Shown piece by piece: positions 1-7,396 of a DNA stretch of 64,000 bases (positions are counted from its first letter, which is position 1; every line of letters starts with the position of its first letter). Below the pieces are notes generated by a model. It was not told the DNA's origin. It made no database searches and was given only the letters and a program-made list of their open reading frames with translations. A program made the position numbers and the translations under genes. Location of the stretch: assembly GCF_001695835.1 (NCBI RefSeq), contig NZ_MBSO01000010.1:84853-148852 (forward strand), read 5' to 3'. This stretch comes from Ensifer sp. LC11. Its GTDB lineage: Bacteria; Pseudomonadota; Alphaproteobacteria; Rhizobiales; Rhizobiaceae.

Positions 1-166
1 TGCTGACATTGCGATCATGATGCTTGCCGCCGATGCCGTCGGATCGGACACGATCATGTCTGCGCTCAACAGGTATTATGGTGGCGGTGGTTGGCCGGAG
101 CAGATCAAGCGCCGAGCAAAGACCGGCAGGTTGAAGACCAGAATCCTGGGTCGTCAGTCAGCTTGA
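1..166 (+). CDS. C-terminal end of an unrecognised prophage protein (partial)
   Basis: The frame starting at base 2 is open from the window edge to a TGA at 164-166 and gives the last 54 residues of a protein that begins outside the window. The tail is basic, with many Arg and Lys after a Gly-rich YYGGGGW stretch. I do not recognise the family. It lies on the same strand as the following small prophage genes and is separated from them by about 160 bp that look regulatory. Confidence 0.45.
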   Translation, partial: ADIAIMMLAADAVGSDTIMSALNRYYGGGGWPEQIKRRAKTGRLKTRILGRQSA

Positions 167-258
167 CGGTAAAAGCTACATTTTTGATTTAAAAGAAAGC
201 GTCTCAATTTATTTCGATTGCTGTCGATTTATCCCGCTTTCTTGCATCGCCGAAGTTT

Positions 259-306
259 AACGTCGTTATACACGGCGTTATTGCTTTTTCGTCACGCCGT
301 TATCGG
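259..306. promoter_or_regulatory. Short repeated CGTTAT elements upstream of the first complete gene
   Basis: AACGTCGTTATA (259-270), CACGGCGTTATT (271-282) and CACGCCGTTATC (293-304) are near copies on one strand. A further copy, AACGCCGTTATC, lies just inside the next gene near 376. The first part also reads as an imperfect palindrome (AACGTCGT / ACGGCGTT). Together they could be an operator array for the gene starting at 330. The function is inferred only from position and repetition. Confidence 0.3.
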
Positions 307-329
307 TAGGTGATTGAAGAGGCTAAGCA

Positions 330-734
330 ATGGCAAGGAAAGCGAAAGCGACGACATCAAAGAGAGCAATCGCACAACGCCGTTATCGTCAGCGTGTTTC
401 TGAGCGCAGGGAGCCGGACATCCGTGTGATCGACGTTGCGGCCATGTCGGCGCTGGCTGAGTTTATCGTGTCGTCAACGGTACCTGCGGGAGACCGCACG
501 TTTTACAATCGGCTCCTTTCGTTGGTCCATCGCCGCCTGACGGATCAAGGCTACGACGGCACTAAAGCCAAGGAGGTGCTACATCGCAGGTTGGCATTCT
601 TAGCTAAGGAAGGTCATCAGCCTGATGCTGACGACGTTGTCCGGAAGTCGTGGTCGCCTCCACTTCCTTCAAACAGGCCGTCATCGGTCACCCCAATGAA
701 TCCGGAAATGGACGATGTCGACGATGATTCCTGA
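330..734 (+). CDS. Hypothetical basic prophage protein, 134 aa
   Basis: The protein opens with a very basic N-terminus (MARKAKATTSKRAIAQRRYRQR), which suggests nucleic-acid contact. A helical middle follows, then an acidic tail ending in DDVDDDS. The stop overlaps the start of the next gene (715) in another frame, so the two are probably co-transcribed and translationally coupled. I cannot assign a family. Its place in the left arm, before the morphogenesis genes, fits an early or regulatory prophage gene, but that is inference. Confidence 0.55.
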   Translation: MARKAKATTSKRAIAQRRYRQRVSERREPDIRVIDVAAMSALAEFIVSSTVPAGDRTFYNRLLSLVHRRLTDQGYDGTKAKEVLHRRLAFLAKEGHQPDADDVVRKSWSPPLPSNRPSSVTPMNPEMDDVDDDS

Positions 735-1077
735 TCAGCACTCTCCCCGTTACTTCCTGCAAAAGAAACAGTTTTCTCAGATGTCACGCCGTGATCGTTG
801 GCAGGCCGCAGCCAAGGTCCACCAGGCGCTCGTTTATCTCAAGCGGTTAGACGGCGATCACGCCTGTTACGAGAACGGTCGAGGCTTCAGCAAGGCCGAT
901 AGTCGAAAGGGCCATGAGTTGGCATCTTGGCCAGAATTCGTCTTTGTCCACTCGCATTGGATGCACGACCCCGGGCGAAGCTTGGTTCACAAATACCGAA
1001 AGCAGCTGCCTCAACATCTTAAGCTGCCGATTGACCGAGACCCGGTGTTAATGTCCAGCAACAAAACAAAATTCTGA
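715..1077 (+). CDS. Hypothetical prophage protein, 120 aa
   Basis: The protein is basic and rich in Lys, Arg and His (for example SRRDRWQAAAKVHQALVYLKRL). It has no visible signal peptide or membrane segment. It starts inside the end of the 330-734 gene; two ATGs, at 715 and 724, are possible. A strong terminator follows at 1162-1199, so 330-1077 looks like one transcription unit. The family is not recognised. Confidence 0.5.
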   Translation: MSTMIPDQHSPRYFLQKKQFSQMSRRDRWQAAAKVHQALVYLKRLDGDHACYENGRGFSKADSRKGHELASWPEFVFVHSHWMHDPGRSLVHKYRKQLPQHLKLPIDRDPVLMSSNKTKF

Positions 1078-1161
1078 TCTGTCTTGCCGCCGACGGCGAT
1101 CACGATGACGATAGTAGTCAGAGTTTAGGACCAGCTGAAACAGTCCTGAGCCGCACGCTAT

Positions 1162-1199
1162 GCCCCCGTCGAGGTCATCCTCCGGGGGCGCTTTTTTTT
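1162..1199 (+). terminator. Rho-independent terminator
   Basis: The stem is GCCCCCG (1162-1168) paired with CGGGGGC (1183-1189), followed by a run of eight T (1192-1199). It closes the two-gene unit ending at 1077. Confidence 0.85.
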
Positions 1200-1272
1200 G
1201 CCGAAGAACCTCTGCTTTCTTGCGTCGCCAGAACCCACGATCTCCTCAGCACAACGCCTGAGGAGAGAGGCG

Positions 1273-2217
1273 ATGACGGTTCCTAACGTCGGCGACAAGA
1301 TCGCAAGCCGGGTCATAGACAGCTGTAACTCACTGGGATTGGACCCGCAACTCGGCCTTCGTCGATATGCTGTCGAACATGTGCTTTTGGGTTTCCGTGC
1401 TGTCTATCCCAACCTTTTCATCGTCAATGGTAACGACATCAGGTTCGTTCGCAAAGCAACCGCCGACGAAATCCGTCAGGCGTTTATCCGGCTAGCGCCC
1501 CTTATTCAGCATCTCGGCATTGAGATGGAAACCGTCTCGGCACCCGAATACCTCGATATGCCGAATAGCGTGCCAGGCATGCGGTTCAAGTTCCGAGCAC
1601 GGATCGGGACCAGAACCGTCGACGCTCACATCAACATGAGCTTTTCTGACGGCAGGAAGTGCGCTTTCCCGGGCAGATGGTCGACGGAACTGCCGACCTG
1701 GATCGAGGGTCAGCCGGTTTTCAAAGGCCGCGTTGCGTTGCCAGAAACCCATGTAGCCGAGCAGATGGTCACGATTCTGGCAAAGGGCGACACTGATCTC
1801 CGCTGGAAGAATTATTTGGACATCGCCATGGTGGCCGAGAACCTGGACAGACAGTTCCTGATCCGGGAGATCGCTCGCGTCATCGAAGATCGCCGCCTCG
1901 ATAGCTCGATCATGAAAGATGTCCCCTCCGGTCTCGACCTGGAGCTACTTCGGATAAAGGCTGCGGATTGGGCGGCATTCACTCAGAAGACGGGCCGCAA
2001 GGTCGATATGACACAGACATTGTGCACGGTCCGTCAGTTGTGGGCACAGGTCCGCGATCAAGCAAGGCAGTTAGTGGTCGAGCGCGAGAACCGCGAACTC
2101 CAGGACCTGATCCATACGCCCGGTAGCCTACGACCGCGCCGCCCTGGCCGTAAGGTGATGCCGCAAGCTCAGGTGTTTGATCTGGATCGCTACCGGCAGA
2201 CGAGGCCCCGATTCTAA
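1273..2217 (+). CDS. AbiEii-like nucleotidyltransferase-fold protein
   Basis: The start is placed at ATG 1273, after GAGGAGAGAGG; the longer TTG frame would begin inside the terminator T-run. The product is 314 aa. The segment LPETHVAEQMVTILAKG followed by DLRWKNYLDIAMV resembles the AbiEii/AbiGii toxin motif in which a Glu/Lys helix precedes a (K/R)DYYDL segment. The usual N-terminal GGTAL and D-x-D catalytic motifs are not clear: NDIRFVRKATADEI may be a degenerate copy. No partner antitoxin gene stands next to it. The C-terminus is basic. It may be a phage-defence or toxin-like cargo gene, or a remote relative that has lost activity. Confidence 0.5.
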   Translation: MTVPNVGDKIASRVIDSCNSLGLDPQLGLRRYAVEHVLLGFRAVYPNLFIVNGNDIRFVRKATADEIRQAFIRLAPLIQHLGIEMETVSAPEYLDMPNSVPGMRFKFRARIGTRTVDAHINMSFSDGRKCAFPGRWSTELPTWIEGQPVFKGRVALPETHVAEQMVTILAKGDTDLRWKNYLDIAMVAENLDRQFLIREIARVIEDRRLDSSIMKDVPSGLDLELLRIKAADWAAFTQKTGRKVDMTQTLCTVRQLWAQVRDQARQLVVERENRELQDLIHTPGSLRPRRPGRKVMPQAQVFDLDRYRQTRPRF

Positions 2218-2221
2218 GTAT

Positions 2222-2264
2222 AAATGTCAACATATGTGAGCCATATAGAATGTTGACATTTTAC
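2222..2264. terminator. 12-bp perfect inverted repeat (weak terminator or operator)
   Basis: AAATGTCAACAT (2222-2233) and ATGTTGACATTT (2250-2261) are exact inverse copies with a 16-base loop. The loop itself holds ATATG/CATAT. The element begins 4 bases after the stop of the AbiEii-like gene and runs into TTTA. It is AT-rich, so it could be either a weak terminator or a dyad operator for the next genes. Confidence 0.5.
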
Positions 2265-2403
2265 CCGTGAGCAACGACAAAAAAATACTTTAAAAATAAT
2301 GATCTTTTCTTGCATCAAAGCTTGCGCCGACAGTTTTCTCGACTCACAATTATTATATTGAAACGTCGCCGGATTGGTCCGGCGACAACGTTGGAACCGT
2401 CCG

Positions 2404-2796
2404 ATGTCGAAGAAGCAAAGATCAGCCTGGATTATGAGGAAGGCCTGGCAGCTTGCAAAAGCTGGTGCCGAACGCTTTGGCGGAAAGGCCCGCGAGTATC
2501 TCGCTGAGGCTATCCGCGAGGCCTGGGTTATGTTCCGCGAGCTGCCTCAGAAATCGCATCCTCTTGCCGTTACACTGGAGCTGGCCGCGTCTCTGGCGAA
2601 GAGCCTTTTCGGTATCAAGTCGGAAGCTCGCAACGAGCATTCTGCTGCTGCAATGCCGACCGTTCGCTCGGCTGTAGTCTCCGTTGCTGGCAAGGTTTCG
2701 AGCGCTTTCAAATCCCTTTTCCGCAACATCACCGCCCCGGTCACCCCGGCATATGCCTTCGCTGGGAACGGCACCGGACATCACCAGCGAGAGTAG
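2404..2796 (+). CDS. Hypothetical prophage protein, 130 aa
   Basis: The start is taken at ATG 2404 (MSKKQRSAWIMRKAWQLAKAG); a TTG ten codons upstream is possible. The N-terminal half is a basic amphipathic helix with Trp and Ala. The C-terminal half is Ala/Ser/Val-rich. It sits 2 bases before the next gene, so it is likely the first gene of the five-gene run 2404-4246. The family is not recognised. Confidence 0.5.
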   Translation: MSKKQRSAWIMRKAWQLAKAGAERFGGKAREYLAEAIREAWVMFRELPQKSHPLAVTLELAASLAKSLFGIKSEARNEHSAAAMPTVRSAVVSVAGKVSSAFKSLFRNITAPVTPAYAFAGNGTGHHQRE

Positions 2797-2798
2797 CA

Positions 2799-3086
2799 AT
2801 GCAAACACATATGTCCGCCGCTGATCTCCTGATCATGTGCGGCGAGGAAATTCACGGAGCAGGCTGGAAACGCCCGCTGGCCGACCGCCTTGGCGTGTCC
2901 GTTCGCACCCTTTCAAGATGGGCTGCGAAGACGACATCGCTGGGCTACGACCACGGCCTTTGGGCCGATCTTCGCGAGATAATCGCGGAGGAAATCCACG
3001 ACACTCTGGATCGCGTCAAGTCAATGCAGGTCCTCGAACAACGAATCAAGATACATGCCGAAGGGGAGACAGCAGATGCAAAGTGA
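2799..3086 (+). CDS. Small helix-turn-helix protein
   Basis: The 95-aa product contains a convincing helix-turn-helix around residues 24-45 (KRPLADRLGVSVRTLSRWAA). A helical tail rich in Glu/Asp follows (REIIAEEIHDTLDRVKSM), which could serve for dimerisation. It probably binds DNA and acts as a phage regulator of this cluster. It overlaps the start of the next gene by about 11 bp, typical of a coupled phage operon. The target and the sign of regulation are unknown. Confidence 0.55.
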   Translation: MQTHMSAADLLIMCGEEIHGAGWKRPLADRLGVSVRTLSRWAAKTTSLGYDHGLWADLREIIAEEIHDTLDRVKSMQVLEQRIKIHAEGETADAK

Positions 3087-3585
3087 CGGGCCGAAGAACA
3101 TGGGACGGGGCGAGGTATATTACCGCCCGCAAAGTGGAGATGACTGGCGACTGATCGGATACACCGACAACCGTGACCCGGTTCGCGGCAAAGCCGAAGC
3201 CGAACGGCTCATCATGGAAGCTCCGGTGATGGACTGGGCACTCGACTGTCTGGAACGACTTGAAGTAGAAGCCGAACAGAAAGCTGGTGCCGAGGACCTT
3301 CGGGCTCGCATGGAGGTCGAAGGCTTCGGTGAATCCGATATCGATAGCCACCTGTTGAGTGGGATCATGTCGCGTGCCCAAGCGATCAAGTTTTTCGGCC
3401 TCGGCAACATTCAAAATCCAGTCACGGCGGAAATTGAGCGGCTTGTAAATAGTCTGGCTGCTGCTGCTCACGTGGAAGGATGGCTCAGCCGAAGGCAAGA
3501 AGACTGCGAAGAGGCGAAGGCGGAGACACAGTGTGCCAAAGCCGATCTCCTAGCCGCATTTGATCGGCTGAGGGGGCGTGTATGA
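3076..3585 (+). CDS. Hypothetical prophage protein, 169 aa
   Basis: The start is chosen at ATG 3076 (MQSDGPKNMGRG), within the end of the HTH gene; an in-frame ATG at 3055 is also possible. The protein is acidic and helical, with Glu/Ala-rich stretches (EDCEEAKAETQCAKADLLAAF) that may form a coiled coil near the C-terminus. It ends with an ATGA overlap with the next gene. I do not recognise the family. Confidence 0.5.
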   Translation: MQSDGPKNMGRGEVYYRPQSGDDWRLIGYTDNRDPVRGKAEAERLIMEAPVMDWALDCLERLEVEAEQKAGAEDLRARMEVEGFGESDIDSHLLSGIMSRAQAIKFFGLGNIQNPVTAEIERLVNSLAAAAHVEGWLSRRQEDCEEAKAETQCAKADLLAAFDRLRGRV

Positions 3586-4013
3586 ACGGCATCAATCCCG
3601 ACTACTTCCTGGAAGAAAGCACCACGATAACGCCGATCTATCCGTATCATGTTTTCTGGCGTCGTTTCTCCAGTGGTTTCCTCGTGTCGTCCAAGCTGTC
3701 ATCGGAAGCGTGCGAAGAACACATCCGCCGTCAGGTTTCCGACAACCTGCGGAGTTACCCGTATTGCGTCGCACGTGGCGGCATGACCACCTGTAGCCCG
3801 ACACCTGACAATCCAATCAACGACATCAGGCGCTCGATGTCGTTGATTGCCGAATACGAACTGGCCGAGATCGATGCGGACATGTCTGCGATCAGGATCG
3901 CCGCTAGTCGCGGCTACATGACTGGTGAGGCCGTGGCGGCCTACAGCCGGTTGACGAAGCGCAAGGATAAGCTGGAGGCGATCATCTCCAAGACCGACGA
4001 GGTCTCGGCATGA
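3582..4013 (+). CDS. Hypothetical prophage protein, 143 aa
   Basis: It begins at the ATGA overlap with the preceding stop and ends with an ATGA overlap with the next gene, so translational coupling on both sides is likely. The middle carries two Cys in YPYCVARGGMTTC. The C-terminal part is helical (YSRLTKRKDKLEAII). There is no recognisable domain, signal peptide or membrane span. Confidence 0.5.
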   Translation: MNGINPDYFLEESTTITPIYPYHVFWRRFSSGFLVSSKLSSEACEEHIRRQVSDNLRSYPYCVARGGMTTCSPTPDNPINDIRRSMSLIAEYELAEIDADMSAIRIAASRGYMTGEAVAAYSRLTKRKDKLEAIISKTDEVSA

Positions 4014-4246
4014 ACATTCTCGTGAAACTCAACGGGAAGCCGCTACCCACCGATAACCTGGCAGACTTGATGATCGAGGTCAGAGCAGCATCCGAAGCCT
4101 ATCGGAAACCGCACATCACCGAGCAGCTGCAGACCATGGTCGTCGCGCGTGTGAGGGACGCCTTAAAGGGGGTTTGCGACGATATCGGTACCGCCGATCA
4201 TGACCGCCCAGGTGTCGACATTACGGTCCGGTTCTTCGCATTGTAA
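4010..4246 (+). CDS. Hypothetical small prophage protein, 78 aa
   Basis: The ATG overlaps the previous stop (ATGA). The product MNILVKLNGKPLPTDNLADL... is short, has alternating strand and helix character, and no identifiable motif. It is the last gene of the coupled run 2404-4246. About 108 bp without a clear gene follow; a 63-codon frame bridging 4200-4391 overlaps both neighbours and is probably not real. Confidence 0.45.
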   Translation: MNILVKLNGKPLPTDNLADLMIEVRAASEAYRKPHITEQLQTMVVARVRDALKGVCDDIGTADHDRPGVDITVRFFAL

Positions 4247-4354
4247 ACACGACGGGAATCAAACCGTCAAAACCATAGACGGCACAGGATGGTCTGGAAT
4301 TGATGCGCAAAGCCTGATTGAGTGGGAGGACAACGCGGAGCATAAAGTTACGGC

Positions 4355-5272
4355 ATGGCGGCTATGGATGACGAGCAAGCAGAAGCAATAGCGACTGAAT
4401 GGGGCGTAGACCCAGAATTGCTCAAGGAAGCCGAATGGAAACTGGAGACTATCGACGGTAACGATGGCGAGCTTTACGGCTACTTTGTACGGTTTCGAGA
4501 GGATACCGATCCTGACTTGCTCGCACAGCTAGGCGTATCTCCTGGTGAATACTATCGACAGGTTGGCATCAATGTGTTTGATGAGCCCGAGCCTGAACAA
4601 GACAACCCCTTCCCCGACAACCGCCTTGAAATTGCTAATGCTTATCCTGAGGAATGGGGAAATATACTGGCTGATTTTGCCCGGGGCGATCCCATCGAAT
4701 CTGCAACCGGGGCGGCTTTCTCCGGGTCAGCTTTTGATGGCGATGCATTCGCGGCTGCCGATGCCTCTGTGTTGACGGCGGATAGCGGAGAGGTCCTTAC
4801 AGACGACGATGGGAACCGGCTGGTAGTTGGCACGGACGACACGACGAGAGATTTTCAAAGAGACTTGTTGCTTCGACTGGACCGCCTTGAGGTAGCACTA
4901 CAGACGTACCGTGATCATGTTCCACCCCGCAACCACAACGGTCCGCCAGAACTCGTAGAAGCCGATCCGATCCCTCCCAAGGACCTTGAACTGGTCGTCA
5001 AGGTGGTCGTTGACCTGAGGACCGAAGCACAACAGGAGCAGCCTGATCCGGTTAAACTGGAAGTTCAGGCATCCACCTTTCGACGGGTAGCAGGCGCGAT
5101 TCTTTCCTGGATAGGCCGTAAGGCAGATAAGGCCGTTGATAGTGCCATCACGTCTAGTGTGCCGATTGGCGTCGCGTGGGTGATCGCGGACCCAAAAAGC
5201 CTTCATGACGCGCTTGTGTCAGTGGCCGATGCAGCGTCGGCGTTGGCTGCTCACCTTCAGAACTTGTTGTGA
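4355..5272 (+). CDS. Hypothetical acidic prophage protein with C-terminal hydrophobic helices, 305 aa
   Basis: An in-frame stop lies just upstream (4343-4345), so the start is ATG 4355 or 4364; neither has a strong Shine-Dalgarno. Residues 1-185 are acidic with many Asp/Glu. A PPRNHNGPPELVEADPIP linker at about 190-207 leads to a helical C-terminal domain. That domain ends in an apolar stretch (SSVPIGVAWVIADP ... LVSVADAASALAAHL) that might contact membrane. The next gene is convergent and ends 12 bp away. The family is not recognised. Confidence 0.5.
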   Translation: MAAMDDEQAEAIATEWGVDPELLKEAEWKLETIDGNDGELYGYFVRFREDTDPDLLAQLGVSPGEYYRQVGINVFDEPEPEQDNPFPDNRLEIANAYPEEWGNILADFARGDPIESATGAAFSGSAFDGDAFAAADASVLTADSGEVLTDDDGNRLVVGTDDTTRDFQRDLLLRLDRLEVALQTYRDHVPPRNHNGPPELVEADPIPPKDLELVVKVVVDLRTEAQQEQPDPVKLEVQASTFRRVAGAILSWIGRKADKAVDSAITSSVPIGVAWVIADPKSLHDALVSVADAASALAAHLQNLL

Positions 5273-5284
5273 GGTGTTGGGCGG

Positions 5285-5983
5285 CTATGTCCCGGCAGGC
5301 TGCTTCACTGCGGCTTGCTCCCTCATTTCCCGTTCCTGGCGCTCTTTGCGAGACTTTTCCATTCGAGCGAAGAACTCCGCCTGCTTGGCCTTTTGCGCTT
5401 CGCGAGACTTCTTGATCTTGACGATAGTCGCTTCGAATGTGTGCTGCGGATCGTGATGCTCCCGCTCCTGGAACTCGACACCATAATCGTCCCGAAGGCG
5501 ATTCAGGATATGGACGGCGGAGAGCCCGATCTTCGAATAGCGATCTTCAAGCTCTTCAAAATACTCGCTGTAGTCCGGTGGACCCGCGACATGCTCAGCA
5601 ACGAAACTGGCGGACTCTTCTGCAGATTTGATCATGCCGGGGATGAGCAAGCTGCGATACATGAGGTCAGACGGTATCGACGCCCAGTCTAAGGCTGACG
5701 GCCATTCGATCCTCGGCGTCGGTGCGGTTGCGTGTGCGACACCCTCGTCGTCTTCATGCTTCGGATCGAAGACGACGTTCATGCAGTCGTCGATAAGCTG
5801 ATCCATTGTCGTAGCAAGAAGCATCGCGTGATAGCGGATGAGCCTGCGACGCTTCCACCAGTCGGTGAAGATATCCTTCAAGCCGCCGAGAAACACGCCG
5901 AATAGCGTCACCAGCAACGTGCCACAGACCGTGATGACCACCTTGCCGAAGTCATCTTTTGCGAATGCAGTCAGCCAATCCAT
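5285..5983 (-). CDS. Hypothetical single-span membrane protein, 232 aa
   Basis: One strong membrane segment lies at about residues 14-34 (KVVITVCGTLLVTLFGVFLGG), followed by a basic WWKRRRLIRYH patch. This suggests an anchored protein with a cytoplasmic domain. The last 60 residues form a charged helix rich in Lys, Arg and Glu (KKSREAQKAKQAEF...), likely a coiled coil. It is transcribed against the late genes, so it is plausibly expressed in the lysogen. It could be a superinfection-exclusion type gene, but nothing in the sequence proves this. Confidence 0.5.
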   Translation of the reverse strand: MDWLTAFAKDDFGKVVITVCGTLLVTLFGVFLGGLKDIFTDWWKRRRLIRYHAMLLATTMDQLIDDCMNVVFDPKHEDDEGVAHATAPTPRIEWPSALDWASIPSDLMYRSLLIPGMIKSAEESASFVAEHVAGPPDYSEYFEELEDRYSKIGLSAVHILNRLRDDYGVEFQEREHHDPQHTFEATIVKIKKSREAQKAKQAEFFARMEKSRKERQEREMREQAAVKQPAGT

Positions 5984-6025
5984 GTGAACCCCTGATTTTT
6001 GCGATCAGAGTGCATGAAACATCAC

Positions 6026-6042
6026 GGGTTTCAATCAGCCGA
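6026..6042 (+). promoter_or_regulatory. Late-region 17-bp motif, copy 1
   Basis: GGGTTTCAATCAGCCGA lies 32 bp before the 6075 start codon. It is followed by a CTGTT/AACAG hairpin that abuts the ACAGGAG Shine-Dalgarno. Confidence 0.6.
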
Positions 6043-6074
6043 CGCCCGCACACTGTTGAAAACAGGAGATCATT

Positions 6075-6650
6075 ATGGCCGGAATCGAAGTTTCCTTCGA
6101 CGCACAGAAGTTCGCTGCCGAAGCGCACCGGATGGTCCAGGTCGAGCTGCCAGCCGCCATCCGTGCGGGTATGCGATCTGCTGCCAACAGGATCACGCAC
6201 CAGCTCGGGCTAATGCTCGCCGACAAGCTCGATGACCCCGTTCCTTTCACCCAGCGCGGCTTCTATGCCGAGGTCAGCACTGCTGCAGCTGAGCCTGAGA
6301 TGGAGATCGGCGTCAGGCCAATGCAAGCTGCATACCTGCAATACGTGTTCGATGGCGGCGTTGACAGCAACGCCCTTGTGCCAACGGCTGACACCGATCT
6401 CGACCGATACGGCAACATCCCTCGCGGTTACCTGGCCGCTGAGCAGGCTCAGGGCGCGGTCTGGATGACCGCACGCAGCGGCGTCCGCACATTGTTCGAA
6501 GACGGCAAAGGCCGCCTGAAGGCCGTGGCCATGATTGTCGACGAAGTCAGCTACGACAAGCTGGTCGACTTCGAGACGGAGGTCAGCATCGCTGTGTCCG
6601 ATCTTCTACCCGATGCTGTCGCCGACAAGCTCGCCATTGCATTCGGCTGA
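6075..6650 (+). CDS. Phage tail-completion-like protein (gpZ-like role suggested)
   Basis: The 191-aa product has the layout of a common siphovirus family. A helical N-terminus comes first (AAIRAGMRSAANRITHQL). A central P-T-x-D-DRYGNIPRG segment follows at about residues 100-115, then WMTARSGVRTLFE and a closing VDEVSYDKLVDFE. In related phages such proteins sit between head and tail genes and are annotated as tail completion or unknown. Here it lies unusually upstream of the terminase genes. The Shine-Dalgarno ACAGGAG precedes ATG 6075. The exact role is inferred. Confidence 0.5.
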   Translation: MAGIEVSFDAQKFAAEAHRMVQVELPAAIRAGMRSAANRITHQLGLMLADKLDDPVPFTQRGFYAEVSTAAAEPEMEIGVRPMQAAYLQYVFDGGVDSNALVPTADTDLDRYGNIPRGYLAAEQAQGAVWMTARSGVRTLFEDGKGRLKAVAMIVDEVSYDKLVDFETEVSIAVSDLLPDAVADKLAIAFG

Positions 6651-6802
6651 CCAGTTCATCCGGGTCTCTATCACCCCCACCGGGTAGGTTCTTTCCAGGA
6701 GCAGAACGACGAGAGGGTTCGGCATCGTCCCACCCCTCTCAATTGCTGGTGCGAAAACCAGGTAACGGGTAACGCTCGCGCCACAACCTGGGGGAGAACG
6801 GC
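6651..6802 (+). other. Non-coding leader before the small terminase gene; candidate cos region
   Basis: This 152-bp gap contains motif copy 2, a hairpin (GAGAGGG / CCCTCTC, about 6711-6747) and CCGGGTAGG and CGGGTAACG elements. In lambda the cos site lies directly upstream of the small terminase gene, and a GpA-type large terminase is encoded downstream. This is therefore the most likely place for cos. The cut site itself cannot be seen by eye. Confidence 0.35.
6662..6678 (+). promoter_or_regulatory. Late-region motif, copy 2 (CCCCC variant)
   Basis: GGGTCTCTATCACCCCC matches the core exactly and diverges in the last five bases. It lies 124 bp before the small terminase start. Confidence 0.5.
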
Positions 6803-7396
6803 ATGGATTTTTCAAAGCTCGAACCGCTGTCGCAGGCAAAGTTTGCAAAGATTGCGGGTGTCTCTGGAAAAACCGTAAGTGATTGGAAATCAAAAGGTTA
6901 TCTGACTTTTACGGATGATGGCCTCGTTGATTCAGCCGCTTCAGCAAAAGTTCTTCATGATCGCGGTTTGGGCAAGTTTGAGACCGTTACCCCACCTGCG
7001 GCAACCGTTACCCTCGCCGAGCCGACGGAAGAGTCTGACGCCGACACCGAAAGCCAGGCCGCCAATCTCATGATGCAAATCCTCGACGGTCAGGTCGAGA
7101 TGGAGCTGCTCACATACAAGGAAGCCGAGACATACAAAGAAAACTATCTCGCGATGAACGCTCGGCTCAAATACGAGCATAGCGCCGGTCGGCTTGTAGA
7201 GAAGGCTGCGGTTGAAAAGCTATTCATCGAGCGCTGGTCGGCCGAGCGCGATGCTTGGGAAGTATGGCCGTCACTCGTCTGCGGCACGCTCGCCGCGAAG
7301 TTCGGCATCGATCAAATCCAGCTGCGTGTCGCTCTTGAAGATGCCGTTGAGGCTCAGCTCAAAGACCGCGTGTCCCGGCCAACGGTGAAACTATAA
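6803..7396 (+). CDS. Terminase small subunit (Nu1-like)
   Basis: The 197-aa product starts with a winged-HTH-like segment (LSQAKFAKIAGVSGKTVSDWKSKGYL, about residues 9-34). This is the expected DNA-recognition domain of Nu1-type small terminases, which bind cos and hand the DNA to the large subunit. An acidic linker follows, then a helical C-terminal region. GGGGGAGAACGGC precedes the ATG. Its stop overlaps the start of the large subunit (TAATG). Order and size support the call; the HTH alone would not. Confidence 0.75.
   Translation: MDFSKLEPLSQAKFAKIAGVSGKTVSDWKSKGYLTFTDDGLVDSAASAKVLHDRGLGKFETVTPPAATVTLAEPTEESDADTESQAANLMMQILDGQVEMELLTYKEAETYKENYLAMNARLKYEHSAGRLVEKAAVEKLFIERWSAERDAWEVWPSLVCGTLAAKFGIDQIQLRVALEDAVEAQLKDRVSRPTVKL

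Noticed and set aside
4200..4391. A 63-codon frame bridging two genes
   Set aside because: It overlaps both better-supported neighbours and has no Shine-Dalgarno.
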